Origin: an uncultured Burkholderiales bacterium
Lineage (GTDB): Bacteria; Pseudomonadota; Gammaproteobacteria; Burkholderiales; Burkholderiaceae_E
DNA: 64,000 nt
Assembly: GCA_902826305.1 (NCBI GenBank)
Contig: CADEEH010000006.1
Coordinates: 18,139 to 82,138 of the forward strand
Direction of reading: 5' to 3'
Positions 1-8,010 of the stretch are shown piece by piece. The position numbers were made by a program, and so were the translations under genes. The notes under the pieces are model-generated. The model did not search any database and was not told the origin of the DNA. It saw only the letters and a list, made by a program, of their open reading frames with translations. Position 1 is the first letter of the stretch. Each line of letters opens with the position of its first letter.

Positions 1-411
1 GTAGACGAGCAGACTGCCGATGATCGAATTCACGACCATCTCGCCGGGATGCTTGTAGAAGGACGTGATGACTTCCAGGCGCTGCGGGCTATGGTGGATC
101 TGATGAAACCCGAGCCACAGGACGTGGTACTCGTGACGCCACCGGTGCCACCAGTAGAAGACGAAGGTCGCGATAAAGTAGGCTGTCAGACCGCCAACCG
201 CGGGGGAGACATGCCGTGAAAGATGGAACAGCGACGCCGAGGATAGCCAGCGCTCCCACGCGAGACCGGCCAACAGCACGACGCAGAACTGAACGCCGTT
301 GATGAGGAGCACGCGCACCGGCCACGTGCGTACCCGTGGCAGCAGCCAGCCTGGCGTAACGCGTTCCAGCACGAAGCACAGCGCGAAGCCGGCGAAAATC
401 GTCTCAAGCAT
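1..411 (-). CDS. Sterol desaturase / fatty acid hydroxylase family protein, C-terminus cut by window edge
   Basis: Reading leftward from an ATG at 411, 137 codons stay open to the window edge. The N-terminal half has hydrophobic stretches typical of a membrane protein. Then comes a segment reading FYWWHRWRHEYHVLW followed by FHQIHHSPQRLE. These are the first two histidine clusters (HxxxH and HxxHH) of the diiron fatty acid hydroxylase superfamily, which hydroxylates or desaturates sterols, carotenoids or lipids in the membrane. The third histidine cluster would lie beyond the edge. GTG codons a few residues upstream are alternative starts. The substrate cannot be told. Family confidence is high because the two His boxes and their spacing are classic. 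Confidence 0.8.
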   Translation of the reverse strand, partial: MLETIFAGFALCFVLERVTPGWLLPRVRTWPVRVLLINGVQFCVVLLAGLAWERWLSSASLFHLSRHVSPAVGGLTAYFIATFVFYWWHRWRHEYHVLWLGFHQIHHSPQRLEVITSFYKHPGEMVVNSIIGSLLVY

Positions 412-1179
412 GTCCACACCCAGTTGCACGCTGCGCAAGGTCGCAGGGCGCTTGCCGCGTGAACCTAGAGGTTGCCCAGGCGAAGCGGTCGTCGATGTGA
501 TGCAGTCGACAGAACGCGCCACGGACTGATCAACGGGCTCCTGGGCAGAATTGCACATACCTCCGCGAACGACGGCACACCTTCCGGTCGCTGCTAGGCC
601 TCGCCTTGGCTGGCGGAGGCGGGCGCGCGGGTGCGTCGCCAAGAGCGAGTACCCCCGCCGCCCGCGCAAGAACACGGCCAGGCGGCATCCCCCAGTCACG
701 GCGGCGGATGGCAACACGCCCTGGTCGGCAGGCTGCGATCGGCTTGACACGTCTTGACACTCCCCATGGCGCGAGTCGTCGGGCGTCGTTGCGCGACCTG
801 ACCGGCCAACCCGAGTTTTTCGGCCACTGTGCCAGGGCATTGGAAGAGACTAGGGTATGCCATGGGCGCCGAGACGGAAAATGACGCCGCGCGCAGGCGC
901 GAGCGATGGCTACGGCAGACTCGGCATGCACTCGCAGTGATTTCGTCTTCGGTGGGAGGCCGAGCGGCCGCCATGCGGGTCATGGAACGCTTCAAGCGCT
1001 AAGAACCGGCGATGCCCGCGCCCGCCAGGGCTGAGGTCGAATCGCGCTGCTCCGACCGTAACTCGGCAAAACGTCGCCCCGTGCTCGCGATCACCCTTGG
1101 CTACCTCAATGGACCTGTCGCAGCAAGAAGTCGTACAGGATGGCGCTGTTTGCGATCGGGCTCGCAGTACTCGACGGGT
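412..1179. other. Gene-poor stretch without a confident gene
   Basis: Between the hydroxylase and the exported protein there are about 770 bases with several short overlapping open frames on both strands. None gives a recognisable protein. Two TTGACA hexamers lie at 744-749 and 754-759, but no matching -10 box follows at the usual distance. The best candidate small frame is listed separately at 862-1002. The region may hold degraded genes, as does the stretch at 2.35-2.47 kb. Confidence 0.5.
862..1002 (+). CDS. Possible small basic protein, unknown (46 aa)
   Basis: An ATG at 862 opens a 46-codon frame ending in TAA at 1000-1002. It starts MGAETENDAARRRERW and ends with the Arg/Met-rich tail MRVMERFKR. 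The composition is basic and probably helical. The frame stays open upstream of the ATG for at least 17 more codons. No clear ribosome binding site precedes the ATG. I do not recognise a family, and it could equally be the end of a decayed gene. Confidence 0.2.
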   Translation: MGAETENDAARRRERWLRQTRHALAVISSSVGGRAAAMRVMERFKR

Positions 1180-2193
1180 TCATTGCTTGAATCCAGTGGT
1201 AGACGGTGCGACGGTCTTAAGAACGTCGAAGACAAACTGTGAAAACTCGGCGCCGACTTGGTTGTAGCCGCTGACCTTCGGACAGATCGCCCCCACTTCC
1301 CAATGCATCCGATGCGGATGTTGGTTGTTGGCGCGGGCAACGACAAACTGGCGCTTGACCGCAAGGACCTCCAGCGTCACCCGGTCGTAGATCAGGACCT
1401 CGCCACCGGCGATGTTGTGCTCGCGGTCACGCGTACGCTTGATGCCTCGCCAGGTGAAGGCATACTGCGCCGTCGGCTTGTCGATGCCGATCACTTGCAT
1501 CGGCGTCTTGTCCCGCCTGTCGCGGCGGTTCGGGGCATTCGTCGTCGGGATAGATATTTCCTCCGTCGTGTATCCGAACAATCGGATGTACGGCTCGGTG
1601 ATCGTGGCTTGCCACGAAACGTTGCGGCGCGGTTGTTCGGCGAAAAGAAAGTTGTAGAGAGGCGGGCTGATGAACCATCCGCCTTGCCATCGTGCATCGT
1701 CTGCCGTCAGTGCGAAGGTGCGCTGAATCCAAGGATTCTCCACGCCATAGGTGTGAAGAATCGATTCCATTGCGGTCCATTTGCTTTGCGGCCGGGCAAC
1801 GTACAGCCCCTCGACGTTGTCGACCGTCCGAAAGATCCACGTGCCGGCTTCGGTCGTGCACAGGTGAGTGAAGTACGACATCGCGCCCCGCGGCACGGCC
1901 TTTTGTCCACCGCTCACGCCGAAGAACGGAAAGTCGTACGGCACGGTCTTGGGCACCGCCTCGGGAAGCTTCAGGCTGTGCGCGATGCGTGCTTCGTCGT
2001 CGGTGAGCCACGCCTGCGGAATGGGCTCGGCCTGGCCGTCGACGCTGATGAACGTCGCCCAAGGCTCGATCACCTTCTCGTCGTCGAACTGGCGCGGCGT
2101 GTTCTCGAACGCAGGCGCAGCCGGCTGCGCTCTGGGCTGGGCGTCGACAAGGCGGCCCAAGCTGAGCACGAGAATCGCAATCAAGTAGCGCAT
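1180..2193 (-). CDS. Exported protein of unknown function (337 aa)
   Basis: The chosen ATG at 2193 begins MRYLIAILVLSLGRLVDAQ, a short signal peptide with a likely cleavage site after ADA-like residues near position 18. The frame stays open upstream to 2451, but that upstream part encodes an unrelated ABC-ATPase relic, so the internal start is preferred. The mature protein is rich in Trp, Tyr and Phe. It includes segments such as GGEVLIYDRVTLEVLAVKRQF and HPHRMHWEVGAICPK, suggestive of a beta-rich periplasmic fold. I do not recognise a family. It stands alone, with no co-oriented close neighbour. Confidence 0.65.
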   Translation of the reverse strand: MRYLIAILVLSLGRLVDAQPRAQPAAPAFENTPRQFDDEKVIEPWATFISVDGQAEPIPQAWLTDDEARIAHSLKLPEAVPKTVPYDFPFFGVSGGQKAVPRGAMSYFTHLCTTEAGTWIFRTVDNVEGLYVARPQSKWTAMESILHTYGVENPWIQRTFALTADDARWQGGWFISPPLYNFLFAEQPRRNVSWQATITEPYIRLFGYTTEEISIPTTNAPNRRDRRDKTPMQVIGIDKPTAQYAFTWRGIKRTRDREHNIAGGEVLIYDRVTLEVLAVKRQFVVARANNQHPHRMHWEVGAICPKVSGYNQVGAEFSQFVFDVLKTVAPSTTGFKQ

Positions 2194-2334
2194 GGCGACC
2201 CCCCCCCGGATTCGTCTACGAGCGGTTGTCGCAGCGATCGCTGATTCCGTCAAGGCGCGCCCTGGCGAACCGTACCCGCCTGGCCACGCCGCGCCGAATG
2301 CAATAGGGCAAGCCGGCTTCATCACTCCCTCGCC

Positions 2335-2466
2335 GCGACCTGCATGCCCGCCCGCATGGGCGTTGACGGTGCGGGCGAACGCCTCGGCGGTGACCCCATC
2401 GAGTGAGGAAATCGCCTCATCGAAGAGCAGGATCAGTGGGCGCTTCAGCAATCGCTCAGGTCGTCC
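2335..2466 (-). pseudogene. Relic of an ABC exporter ATP-binding domain
   Basis: Translated leftward, this stretch reads RLLKRPLILLFDEAISSLD followed by TAEAFARTVNAHAG. This is the Walker B/D-loop region of a type-I-secretion or peptidase-containing ABC exporter, whose usual form is ALLKRPRILIFDEATSSLD...ARTVN. An in-frame stop lies just upstream, and no Walker A or signature motif is present nearby. Downstream the frame runs without a stop into the exported-protein gene at 2193, but the sequence loses any ABC character. It is therefore a fragment of roughly 35-40 codons left from a deleted gene. Confidence 0.6.
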
Positions 2467-2628
2467 TTACCCCAGTGCTGAAGCCAGCAACGTTGCGCAC
2501 TAGGCCATCGCTGCCACCTTGCGGGTCGGAATTTCAGTGGACAATTTACGCTTCCAGGTTCGACACGCGGGCGCCACTCAATCCCTGCCCTGGCCTGCCC
2601 CGTGTCGGCCGCACTGGGAGTACAGACC

Positions 2629-3810
2629 ATGGAGGCACGCTGGCGGGCGCTCGCCGTGCTGACCGCGGCGCGGACCAGCATGGGGTTCCAGTTCCAGTCG
2701 ATCGCTTCGGTCTCCGCCGAACTCGTCCCGGCGCTGTCGCTCACGTATGCGGACCTCGGCTTCCTGATCGGCCTGTACTTCCTGCCGGGCCTCCTGTTCG
2801 CCCTGCCCGCCGGTGCGTTCGGCCAGCGAGTAGGGGACAAGCGGGCGGTGCTGCTCGGCCTGGCATTGATGGTGCTGGGCGGGGCGATCACCGCGCTCGC
2901 AGCGAGCGTGCCGGTGCTCGCTGCGGGTCGCCTCATCTCCGGCGTCGGTGCGGTGATCCTCAACGTGCTGATGAGCAAGATGGTCACCGACTGGTTCGCC
3001 GGACGCGAGATCGTGCTCGCGATGTCGATCTTCGTGAATTCGTTTCCGATCGGGGTCGGACTGGCGCTCGGATCGCTGGGGTGGCTCGCGGCCGGATACG
3101 GTTGGGCATCGGGATTGGGGGTTTCGTCGGCGGCCGCGATCGCAGCGCTGTTGCTGGTGGGCGCCGCCTACACCACACATCCGAACGACGGCATCTCGGC
3201 CGCGCAGGGTCACACGTTCGGCTTGAGCCGTCGCGAGTTCGGCCTGGTGTGTGTCGCCGGTTCGATCTGGGGCATCTTCAACGGGGCGTTCAGCGTGATG
3301 TTCGGCTTCGCGCCGACGCTGCTTCGCTCGGCCGGCCTGGGTGCGAGCGAAACCGGCCTGCTGGTGGCCAGCGCCACCTGGCTGGTCGCCGCGTCGGTGC
3401 AGGTCGGCGGCCTGCTCGCGCAGCGGTGGCAACGACCCGCGCTGCTGATGGCCGTCAGCGTGCTCGCCTGGTCGGCGGCGATGCTCGCGATGGCGGTGGA
3501 ACTCGGCCCACCCGGTGTGATGCTGCTGGCCGCCGGCACGTTCATGGGCCTGCCGGTCGGCGTGATCATGTCGCTGCCGAGCCAGGCGCTGAGCACCGAC
3601 AATCGTGCGGTCGGCATGGGCATGTTCTACCTGTGGCTGTACGTCGGTCACGGCGGCATACCACCGGTCGCCGGATGGATCCAGGATCGCGTCGGGCATC
3701 CGTCCAGCGCGATGATCTTCATCGCGCTGCTGGTGCTGTCGATCCTCGTGTTGTATGCGGTATTCAGGCGCCAGGTGTCCGCGGCGCTGGCCGTGGAAAC
3801 AGGCGGCTGA
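2629..3810 (+). CDS. MFS transporter (CynX/NimT-like)
   Basis: A twelve-helix major facilitator superfamily protein of 393 aa, expected in the inner membrane. The loop between helices 2 and 3 reads GQRVGDKRAVLLG, the MFS motif-A region. Internal symmetry is visible between the N- and C-terminal six-helix halves. The overall look, with short loops and an SxxGFQFQS start, recalls the cyanate/nitroimidazole (CynX/NimT) branch, but the substrate is not predictable. The ATG at 2629 is preferred over a GTG at 2602 because a GGGAG ribosome site lies about 9 bases upstream. The gene converges on the unknown gene ending at 3873, with a palindrome between. Confidence 0.85.
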   Translation: MEARWRALAVLTAARTSMGFQFQSIASVSAELVPALSLTYADLGFLIGLYFLPGLLFALPAGAFGQRVGDKRAVLLGLALMVLGGAITALAASVPVLAAGRLISGVGAVILNVLMSKMVTDWFAGREIVLAMSIFVNSFPIGVGLALGSLGWLAAGYGWASGLGVSSAAAIAALLLVGAAYTTHPNDGISAAQGHTFGLSRREFGLVCVAGSIWGIFNGAFSVMFGFAPTLLRSAGLGASETGLLVASATWLVAASVQVGGLLAQRWQRPALLMAVSVLAWSAAMLAMAVELGPPGVMLLAAGTFMGLPVGVIMSLPSQALSTDNRAVGMGMFYLWLYVGHGGIPPVAGWIQDRVGHPSSAMIFIALLVLSILVLYAVFRRQVSAALAVETGG

Positions 3811-3830
3811 CCCCGCGCTTCGGGACGAAC

Positions 3831-3852
3831 GGACGTTCCCGCGGGAACGTCC
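3831..3852. terminator. Perfect 22-bp palindrome between convergent genes
   Basis: The arms are GGACGTTCCCG and CGGGAACGTCC with no loop base. It lies between the MFS stop (3810) and the stop of the leftward gene (3873), the position expected for a bidirectional transcript end. There is no T-run on either side. The core TTCCCGCGGG recurs at 4624-4633 and 28982-28991, so it could also be a short dispersed palindrome. Confidence 0.4.
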
Positions 3853-3872
3853 ATCCTGTGATTCCCCGACGC

Positions 3873-4505
3873 CTACCCATCCCCAGGCGGATGTTCGGCA
3901 TCATGTGCGGCCCACCATCGCGCATGCGACAGGATCCGTTCGGCCTGGGTCTTCGACTCCGGGTGGTGCTGCACATAGACCGCCAGCACCTTTGACAGGA
4001 TCTGCTCGATCCTCGCGGCGTCGTAGTACACCACCGGATGCTCGGGGTTGTCGAACTCGTCGGGGAATGACAGCTCCGCCTTGAAGCGCGCCCAGGCCGG
4101 CCACCCGGCTTCCGGACCGAGTTCTTCGGTGGGGAGCGGGCGGCTCATGCTCTGCCGACCCATCTCCCTCGATTTCGCGTTGGACTCGCGGATCGTCGGC
4201 GGCAGGTCCGGCAGCGGCTGTCCTTGATCGTCAAGACCGGCCCTGAGCAGTCGTTCCCGCCATCGCTGCTCCGACCGTCGAACCTCCCCGCGAAGCATCT
4301 GCCGCTCGATTCCCCAACCCGGCTCGCCGCCGATGCGCGCGTTCGGATGATCGGGATCGACCAGCGTCGCCAGCCTGTCGAGACCGTGGTCGTGAAGGGT
4401 ATCGGATAGTCCCTGGCGAAGTGCAAAATCAGGATCACCTCGCTCGAGGTACCCCCCGCCAAACGCGGCCATCCAATACGACACGGGCGCTCGCTTCTTT
4501 TCCAT
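3873..4505 (-). CDS. Hypothetical protein (210 aa), accessory region
   Basis: The ATG at 4505 opens MEKKRAPVSYWMAAFGGGYL. The frame extends upstream to 4586, but the upstream codons look non-coding. The protein is hydrophilic and probably helical, with segments LSDTLHDHGLDRLATLVDPDH, RWRERLLRAGLDDQGQPLPDLPP and a C-terminal DAARIEQILSKVLAVYVQHHPESKTQAERILSH-type helix pair. No signal peptide or membrane helix is seen. It lies 294 bases downstream of the Imm11-like gene in the same orientation, so the two may form a unit. I do not recognise a family. Confidence 0.6.
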   Translation of the reverse strand: MEKKRAPVSYWMAAFGGGYLERGDPDFALRQGLSDTLHDHGLDRLATLVDPDHPNARIGGEPGWGIERQMLRGEVRRSEQRWRERLLRAGLDDQGQPLPDLPPTIRESNAKSREMGRQSMSRPLPTEELGPEAGWPAWARFKAELSFPDEFDNPEHPVVYYDAARIEQILSKVLAVYVQHHPESKTQAERILSHARWWAAHDAEHPPGDG

Positions 4506-4799
4506 TTCAGTTGGCGATCGGATGCACGTTACCGACGATTGGACGACCAGTGGCAGTCTCCCGCCTTCTCGCTCCACCCACTCCACCGCGACTGGGTCGT
4601 GACCAGTTCGTTGTCACGAAGACGTTCCCGCGGGCGAAATCTGGGTCGCCTGGCGACATCGCCGCGATGCCGAATGCCTCTCCCCAGCAGGAGACGCGTT
4701 TACCGGTCCTCATGCGCGCGATGCCACCGGATGAACATACCAACGACAGGCCGACCGGTTCTGGTTTCAGGGTTGCCGCCTAGAACAAGGAGCCGTGCT
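4506..4799. other. Intergenic stretch with a partial copy of the GTTCCCGCGGG palindrome
   Basis: About 294 bases lie between the Imm11-like gene and its downstream neighbour. No convincing gene is seen. Positions 4621-4634 read GACGTTCCCGCGGG, which repeats 14 bases of the perfect palindrome at 3831-3852 but lacks the right-hand arm. Confidence 0.4.
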
Positions 4800-5861
4800 T
4801 CATCGCTTCGGCACGATGTGCGCCACCCGCTGCATCACGTCCACGTAACCTCCGGGCTGCTGCGGCGGGATCCGCCCAGCCGCGAGCATGTTGACCGCCA
4901 GCGCGATCGCACAGTCCAGATCCACCTGGTCGAAGCAAGCGTGCACGTAGGCCCACGGCAGCATCATCAACGACCCGTCGGGCGCAGACACCGCACGATG
5001 CTTGTCGAGCTGGCACCACCGCCAATCGAAGCGGCGCACCATCTGCCCGCCCCACAACGCCGCCAAGGCGTCCACCGTTGCCGGGTCGATCGGCTGGCCC
5101 GTTTCCTCGTCCTGCCAACGATCGATGTATTCGTCGATCGCGTGCACGATCGCCTCGGCCGACGTGCCCTCGGATTGCCCCAGCAGCTGCATTCCTGCCG
5201 CCTGCCACCGCCCCAGCAAGACGACGGCCGCCGGCTCCAGCGGCCCGATCACCGGTGTGCGTGGCGCAGGAGGTATCTCCGGTATCGGCGCCGGCACCAC
5301 GATCTGCAGCTCGTCACTCCAGACCTTGTCGAAGCGAAAGCCGGTCAGGCCGTGCTGCTCTACCAGCCCCTTGAACCGGTCGGTCGCCAAGTTGAACGAC
5401 CCCCGCCGTTGCGGCACCTTGAACAGCAGTTCGTCTTTGACCAGCTCCGGGTGAAAGGCGAATTCCTTGATGTGCATGATGCCGCCGTCACTGTAGTAGC
5501 TGAACACGCAGCGCTGCTGATCGAGGACGTCGACGACCCGGGTCAAGTTGAAGAGGAAGTACGGGGCCTCGTCGCACCGCAGCTCGAACCATTGACCCAA
5601 TGCGTCGATGTGCGGCGAGAGGACCTCTCTGGCTCGGGCACTGAAGACCAGGATCGGTTCGGAATTGACGGTTGTCAGATCGGCCATCGGACGGCGCCGA
5701 TTCGAACGATCCGAAGTACTGCGCACGACAGGCATCGGTGTCGTCCAGTGACCATCAAAGCGTACTCCGCGGAAGTTCCTAGCCAGCAATTCCGCGTCTT
5801 GCTTGAGCGTTGTTGAGATCCGAGCAGAATCTTCGGATACCGCGAGGTCGAATACGTTCAT
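4800..5861 (-). CDS. Imm11-family immunity-type protein with extra C-terminal domain (353 aa)
   Basis: Residues about 65-180 read like the Imm11 (MXAN_0049) family, which is found beside polymorphic toxins. The key run is ILVFSARAREVLSPHI, followed by FELRCDEAPYFLFNLTRVVDVLD and then FVFSYYSDGGI-like strands. After a Pro-rich linker (PAPIPEIPPAPRTP, about 200-215) comes a helical domain of about 130 residues. It contains DEYIDRWQDEETG and WAYVHACFDQVDLDCAIALAVNMLA, and I do not recognise it. The fusion is longer than usual single-domain Imm11 proteins of about 180-200 aa. No obvious toxin gene is adjacent. The assignment to Imm11 is by motif look alone. Confidence 0.6.
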   Translation of the reverse strand: MNVFDLAVSEDSARISTTLKQDAELLARNFRGVRFDGHWTTPMPVVRSTSDRSNRRRPMADLTTVNSEPILVFSARAREVLSPHIDALGQWFELRCDEAPYFLFNLTRVVDVLDQQRCVFSYYSDGGIMHIKEFAFHPELVKDELLFKVPQRRGSFNLATDRFKGLVEQHGLTGFRFDKVWSDELQIVVPAPIPEIPPAPRTPVIGPLEPAAVVLLGRWQAAGMQLLGQSEGTSAEAIVHAIDEYIDRWQDEETGQPIDPATVDALAALWGGQMVRRFDWRWCQLDKHRAVSAPDGSLMMLPWAYVHACFDQVDLDCAIALAVNMLAAGRIPPQQPGGYVDVMQRVAHIVPKR

Positions 5862-6169
5862 GCTTATCGATCTGGGCGGGGTCGTGAGCCGGGAAAAGAG
5901 CCATCTCGCGGGACGGTTCGACGCGTACCACCATGCCGCTTCTCCCTCGAGCCTTTGCGGCGATCGCCCCGTGCCAGGGCCGTCACCGATGTTGTCGGCC
6001 GATCATCGGGCCATGGCCTGCGTCGCGCAATGGGGCATGGGGTACCGCATCGCCGTCCGTCCCCCACAACCCGACGCCGATCGGTCGGGTGACGGATTCC
6101 ACGCCGCGCCGCGTGGGGCTGGCGATAATGGCCGCATCCCCCAGTCCTTGCACAGCGGAATCAGCACTC
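5862..6169. other. Divergent intergenic region, no gene seen
   Basis: This 308-base gap lies between the leftward Imm11-like gene and the rightward diguanylate cyclase. It should hold both promoters. A GATAAT hexamer at 6124-6129 resembles a -10 box for the cyclase, but no -35 box is visible at the proper spacing. No small gene is supported. Confidence 0.35.
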
Positions 6170-7312
6170 ATGTCTGCACCCGAGCGGTTCGTCGAGCGTC
6201 GTCGTCCCCGTCGCGGCGAGAGCAGCGTGATCGGCGCGCTGGCCGCGGGTGGTGAACGGCGTCGCGACCACCGCATCGAATTCTGTCTCGATGATCCGGA
6301 CCGCCTGGCCGCGCTGGCCACCTCGGGTCTGATGGCCGACGGCGGCGAGCAGGTGTTCGATCGTTATGCGCGGATCGCCGCGCGCACACTCGACTGCCCG
6401 GCCGCGTTGATCACCTTCGTCGACGCGACGCAGGAGTGCCTGAAGAGTGCGTCGGGCATCGCTGCGACCTGGCGCACCGGCGTCACCGTCTCGCTCGAGA
6501 ACTCGTTCGCCGCGCGGGTCGTCCGCGCCGGTGCCCTGACCGTCTGCGGTGACACCCGGACCGATCCGGCATTGGCCGCCCATCCGGCGGTGACCGGGTT
6601 CGGTGCCCGTGCGTTCGCCGGCGCGCCGCTGTTCGACGGTGAACATCATCCGCTCGGCAGCCTGACGGTGTTCGACACCCGGCCCCGGCGCTGGACCGGC
6701 GAAGGCCTGGCCGCACTCGCCGACCTGGCGTCGGTGATCACGACCGAGATCTCGCTGCGTCACGAGCTGCGCGAACGGATCGCGCTGGCCAGGCAGCTGC
6801 GCGAGGCCGGCCGCCGCGATGCACTCACCGGCCTGTCGAACCGGCAATACTTCGCCGACATCGTCGAATCCGAGCTGCTGCGTTCGAGCCGTTACGACCG
6901 CGACCTCGGCTTCGTTGTGGTCGACATCGACTACTTCCGCTCGCTGAACGATCGCCATGGGCGCGACGCCGGCGACGAGGCGCTGCGTGCGGTCGCCCGC
7001 GCGTTGAGCGCGTCGGTGCGCTCGGTCGACCACGTCTGCCGGCTCGGCGGCGAGGAATTCGCGATACTTCTGCCCGAGACACCGCTGGAGGGAGCCAAGG
7101 TGGTCGCCGAGCGCGTGCGCAGCAGCATCGAACAGAACCCGATACGGGTCGGCGGCGAGTCGATTCCCCTCACCGTGAGCTGCGGCGTCGCGCAGGCGTT
7201 CCCGGGCGAGTCGCTCGACGAACTGACCGCTCGCACGCAGTCGCTGGTCACCGCCGCGCAGGCGATGGGGCACAACCGGGTCGAGTGGGGTCTGGAGTCG
7301 CTACTGGCCTAG
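6170..7312 (+). CDS. GAF-GGDEF diguanylate cyclase (380 aa)
   Basis: A cytoplasmic enzyme predicted to make cyclic di-GMP. A GAF-type sensor domain spans roughly residues 60-200; it includes CPAALITFVDATQECLKS and APLFDGEHHPLGSLTVFDT. The GGDEF domain spans about 220-375, with the active site GGEEF at 293-297. An inhibitory I-site RSVD at 284-287 lies five residues before it, so product inhibition is expected. There is no membrane segment. The ATG at 6170 is preferred, although the frame is open upstream and an ATG at 6128 is an alternative. A strong hairpin follows the stop at 7315-7344. Confidence 0.88.
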   Translation: MSAPERFVERRRPRRGESSVIGALAAGGERRRDHRIEFCLDDPDRLAALATSGLMADGGEQVFDRYARIAARTLDCPAALITFVDATQECLKSASGIAATWRTGVTVSLENSFAARVVRAGALTVCGDTRTDPALAAHPAVTGFGARAFAGAPLFDGEHHPLGSLTVFDTRPRRWTGEGLAALADLASVITTEISLRHELRERIALARQLREAGRRDALTGLSNRQYFADIVESELLRSSRYDRDLGFVVVDIDYFRSLNDRHGRDAGDEALRAVARALSASVRSVDHVCRLGGEEFAILLPETPLEGAKVVAERVRSSIEQNPIRVGGESIPLTVSCGVAQAFPGESLDELTARTQSLVTAAQAMGHNRVEWGLESLLA

Positions 7313-7314
7313 GA

Positions 7315-7344
7315 TGCTGTCCCGCGATTACCTTCGGGACAGCA
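7315..7344 (+). terminator. Hairpin after the diguanylate cyclase gene
   Basis: A perfect 10-bp stem, TGCTGTCCCG at 7315-7324 with CGGGACAGCA at 7335-7344, encloses a 10-base loop. It starts three bases after the stop codon at 7312. A T-run is lacking, so it may end transcription weakly or with help from Rho. Confidence 0.55.
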
Positions 7345-7400
7345 GACCAGGACATCGCCGATATACTCGGTGACCGTCGTCCGCGACAAGGGGCGTACCC

Positions 7401-7940
7401 ATGACCCACGCCGTCCTGGTCATCGATGTCCAGCAGGGCCTGTGTGAAGGCGAAGACGCCGCGTTCGACTGCGCCGGCACGATCGACCGCATCAACATCG
7501 TCACCCGCGGCGCGCGCGCTGCGGGGGTGCCGGTGATCCTCATCCAGCACGAGTCGACGTCCGGTTATCTGGAACACGGCAGCCGCGAGTGGCAACTGGC
7601 CGCCGGCCTCGAGGTCGCGGCCGAAGATCTCAGGCTGCGCAAGACCACGCCGGATTCCTTCCTGCACACCGGATTGCAGGCGACACTCGAACGCCTCGGC
7701 GTCACCGAACTGGTGATCTGCGGCATGCACACCGAGTTCTGCGTCGACACGACGACGCGCCGTGCGCTGGCGGCCGGGTATCCGGTGCTCCTGGTCCGCG
7801 ACGCCCACACCTCCGCAGGCAACGAGGCGATCGCCGCACCGCTGGTCATCGCACATCACAACGCGACGCTCGCGAACATCTCGAGCTTCGGCCCGCGGGT
7901 GCGTGTGATCCCACACGACCGGGTCGCGTTTCCGGGCTGA
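7401..7940 (+). CDS. Cysteine hydrolase, isochorismatase-like family
   Basis: A 179-aa single-domain alpha/beta hydrolase of the isochorismatase/nicotinamidase fold. The catalytic triad is visible as Asp9 in VLVIDVQQG, Lys81 in LRKTTPDSF and Cys114 in VICGMHTEFCVDTT. The cis-peptide region before the cysteine is also normal. Such enzymes hydrolyse amides or vinyl ethers such as nicotinamide, ureido compounds or isochorismate; the exact substrate is open. The length is usual for the family. It stands between the diguanylate cyclase and the convergent response regulator. Confidence 0.88.
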   Translation: MTHAVLVIDVQQGLCEGEDAAFDCAGTIDRINIVTRGARAAGVPVILIQHESTSGYLEHGSREWQLAAGLEVAAEDLRLRKTTPDSFLHTGLQATLERLGVTELVICGMHTEFCVDTTTRRALAAGYPVLLVRDAHTSAGNEAIAAPLVIAHHNATLANISSFGPRVRVIPHDRVAFPG

Positions 7941-8010
7941 GCCGCGGTCCGTCCCGGCTGCCTGGCCGGCGGCGCGGATCTGCCGCCCGCCGCCCGTCGA
8001 CATCCGGCCT

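Noticed and set aside
744..759. Two TTGACA boxes as tandem promoters
   Set aside because: No -10 box at 16-18 bases and no gene that they would serve.
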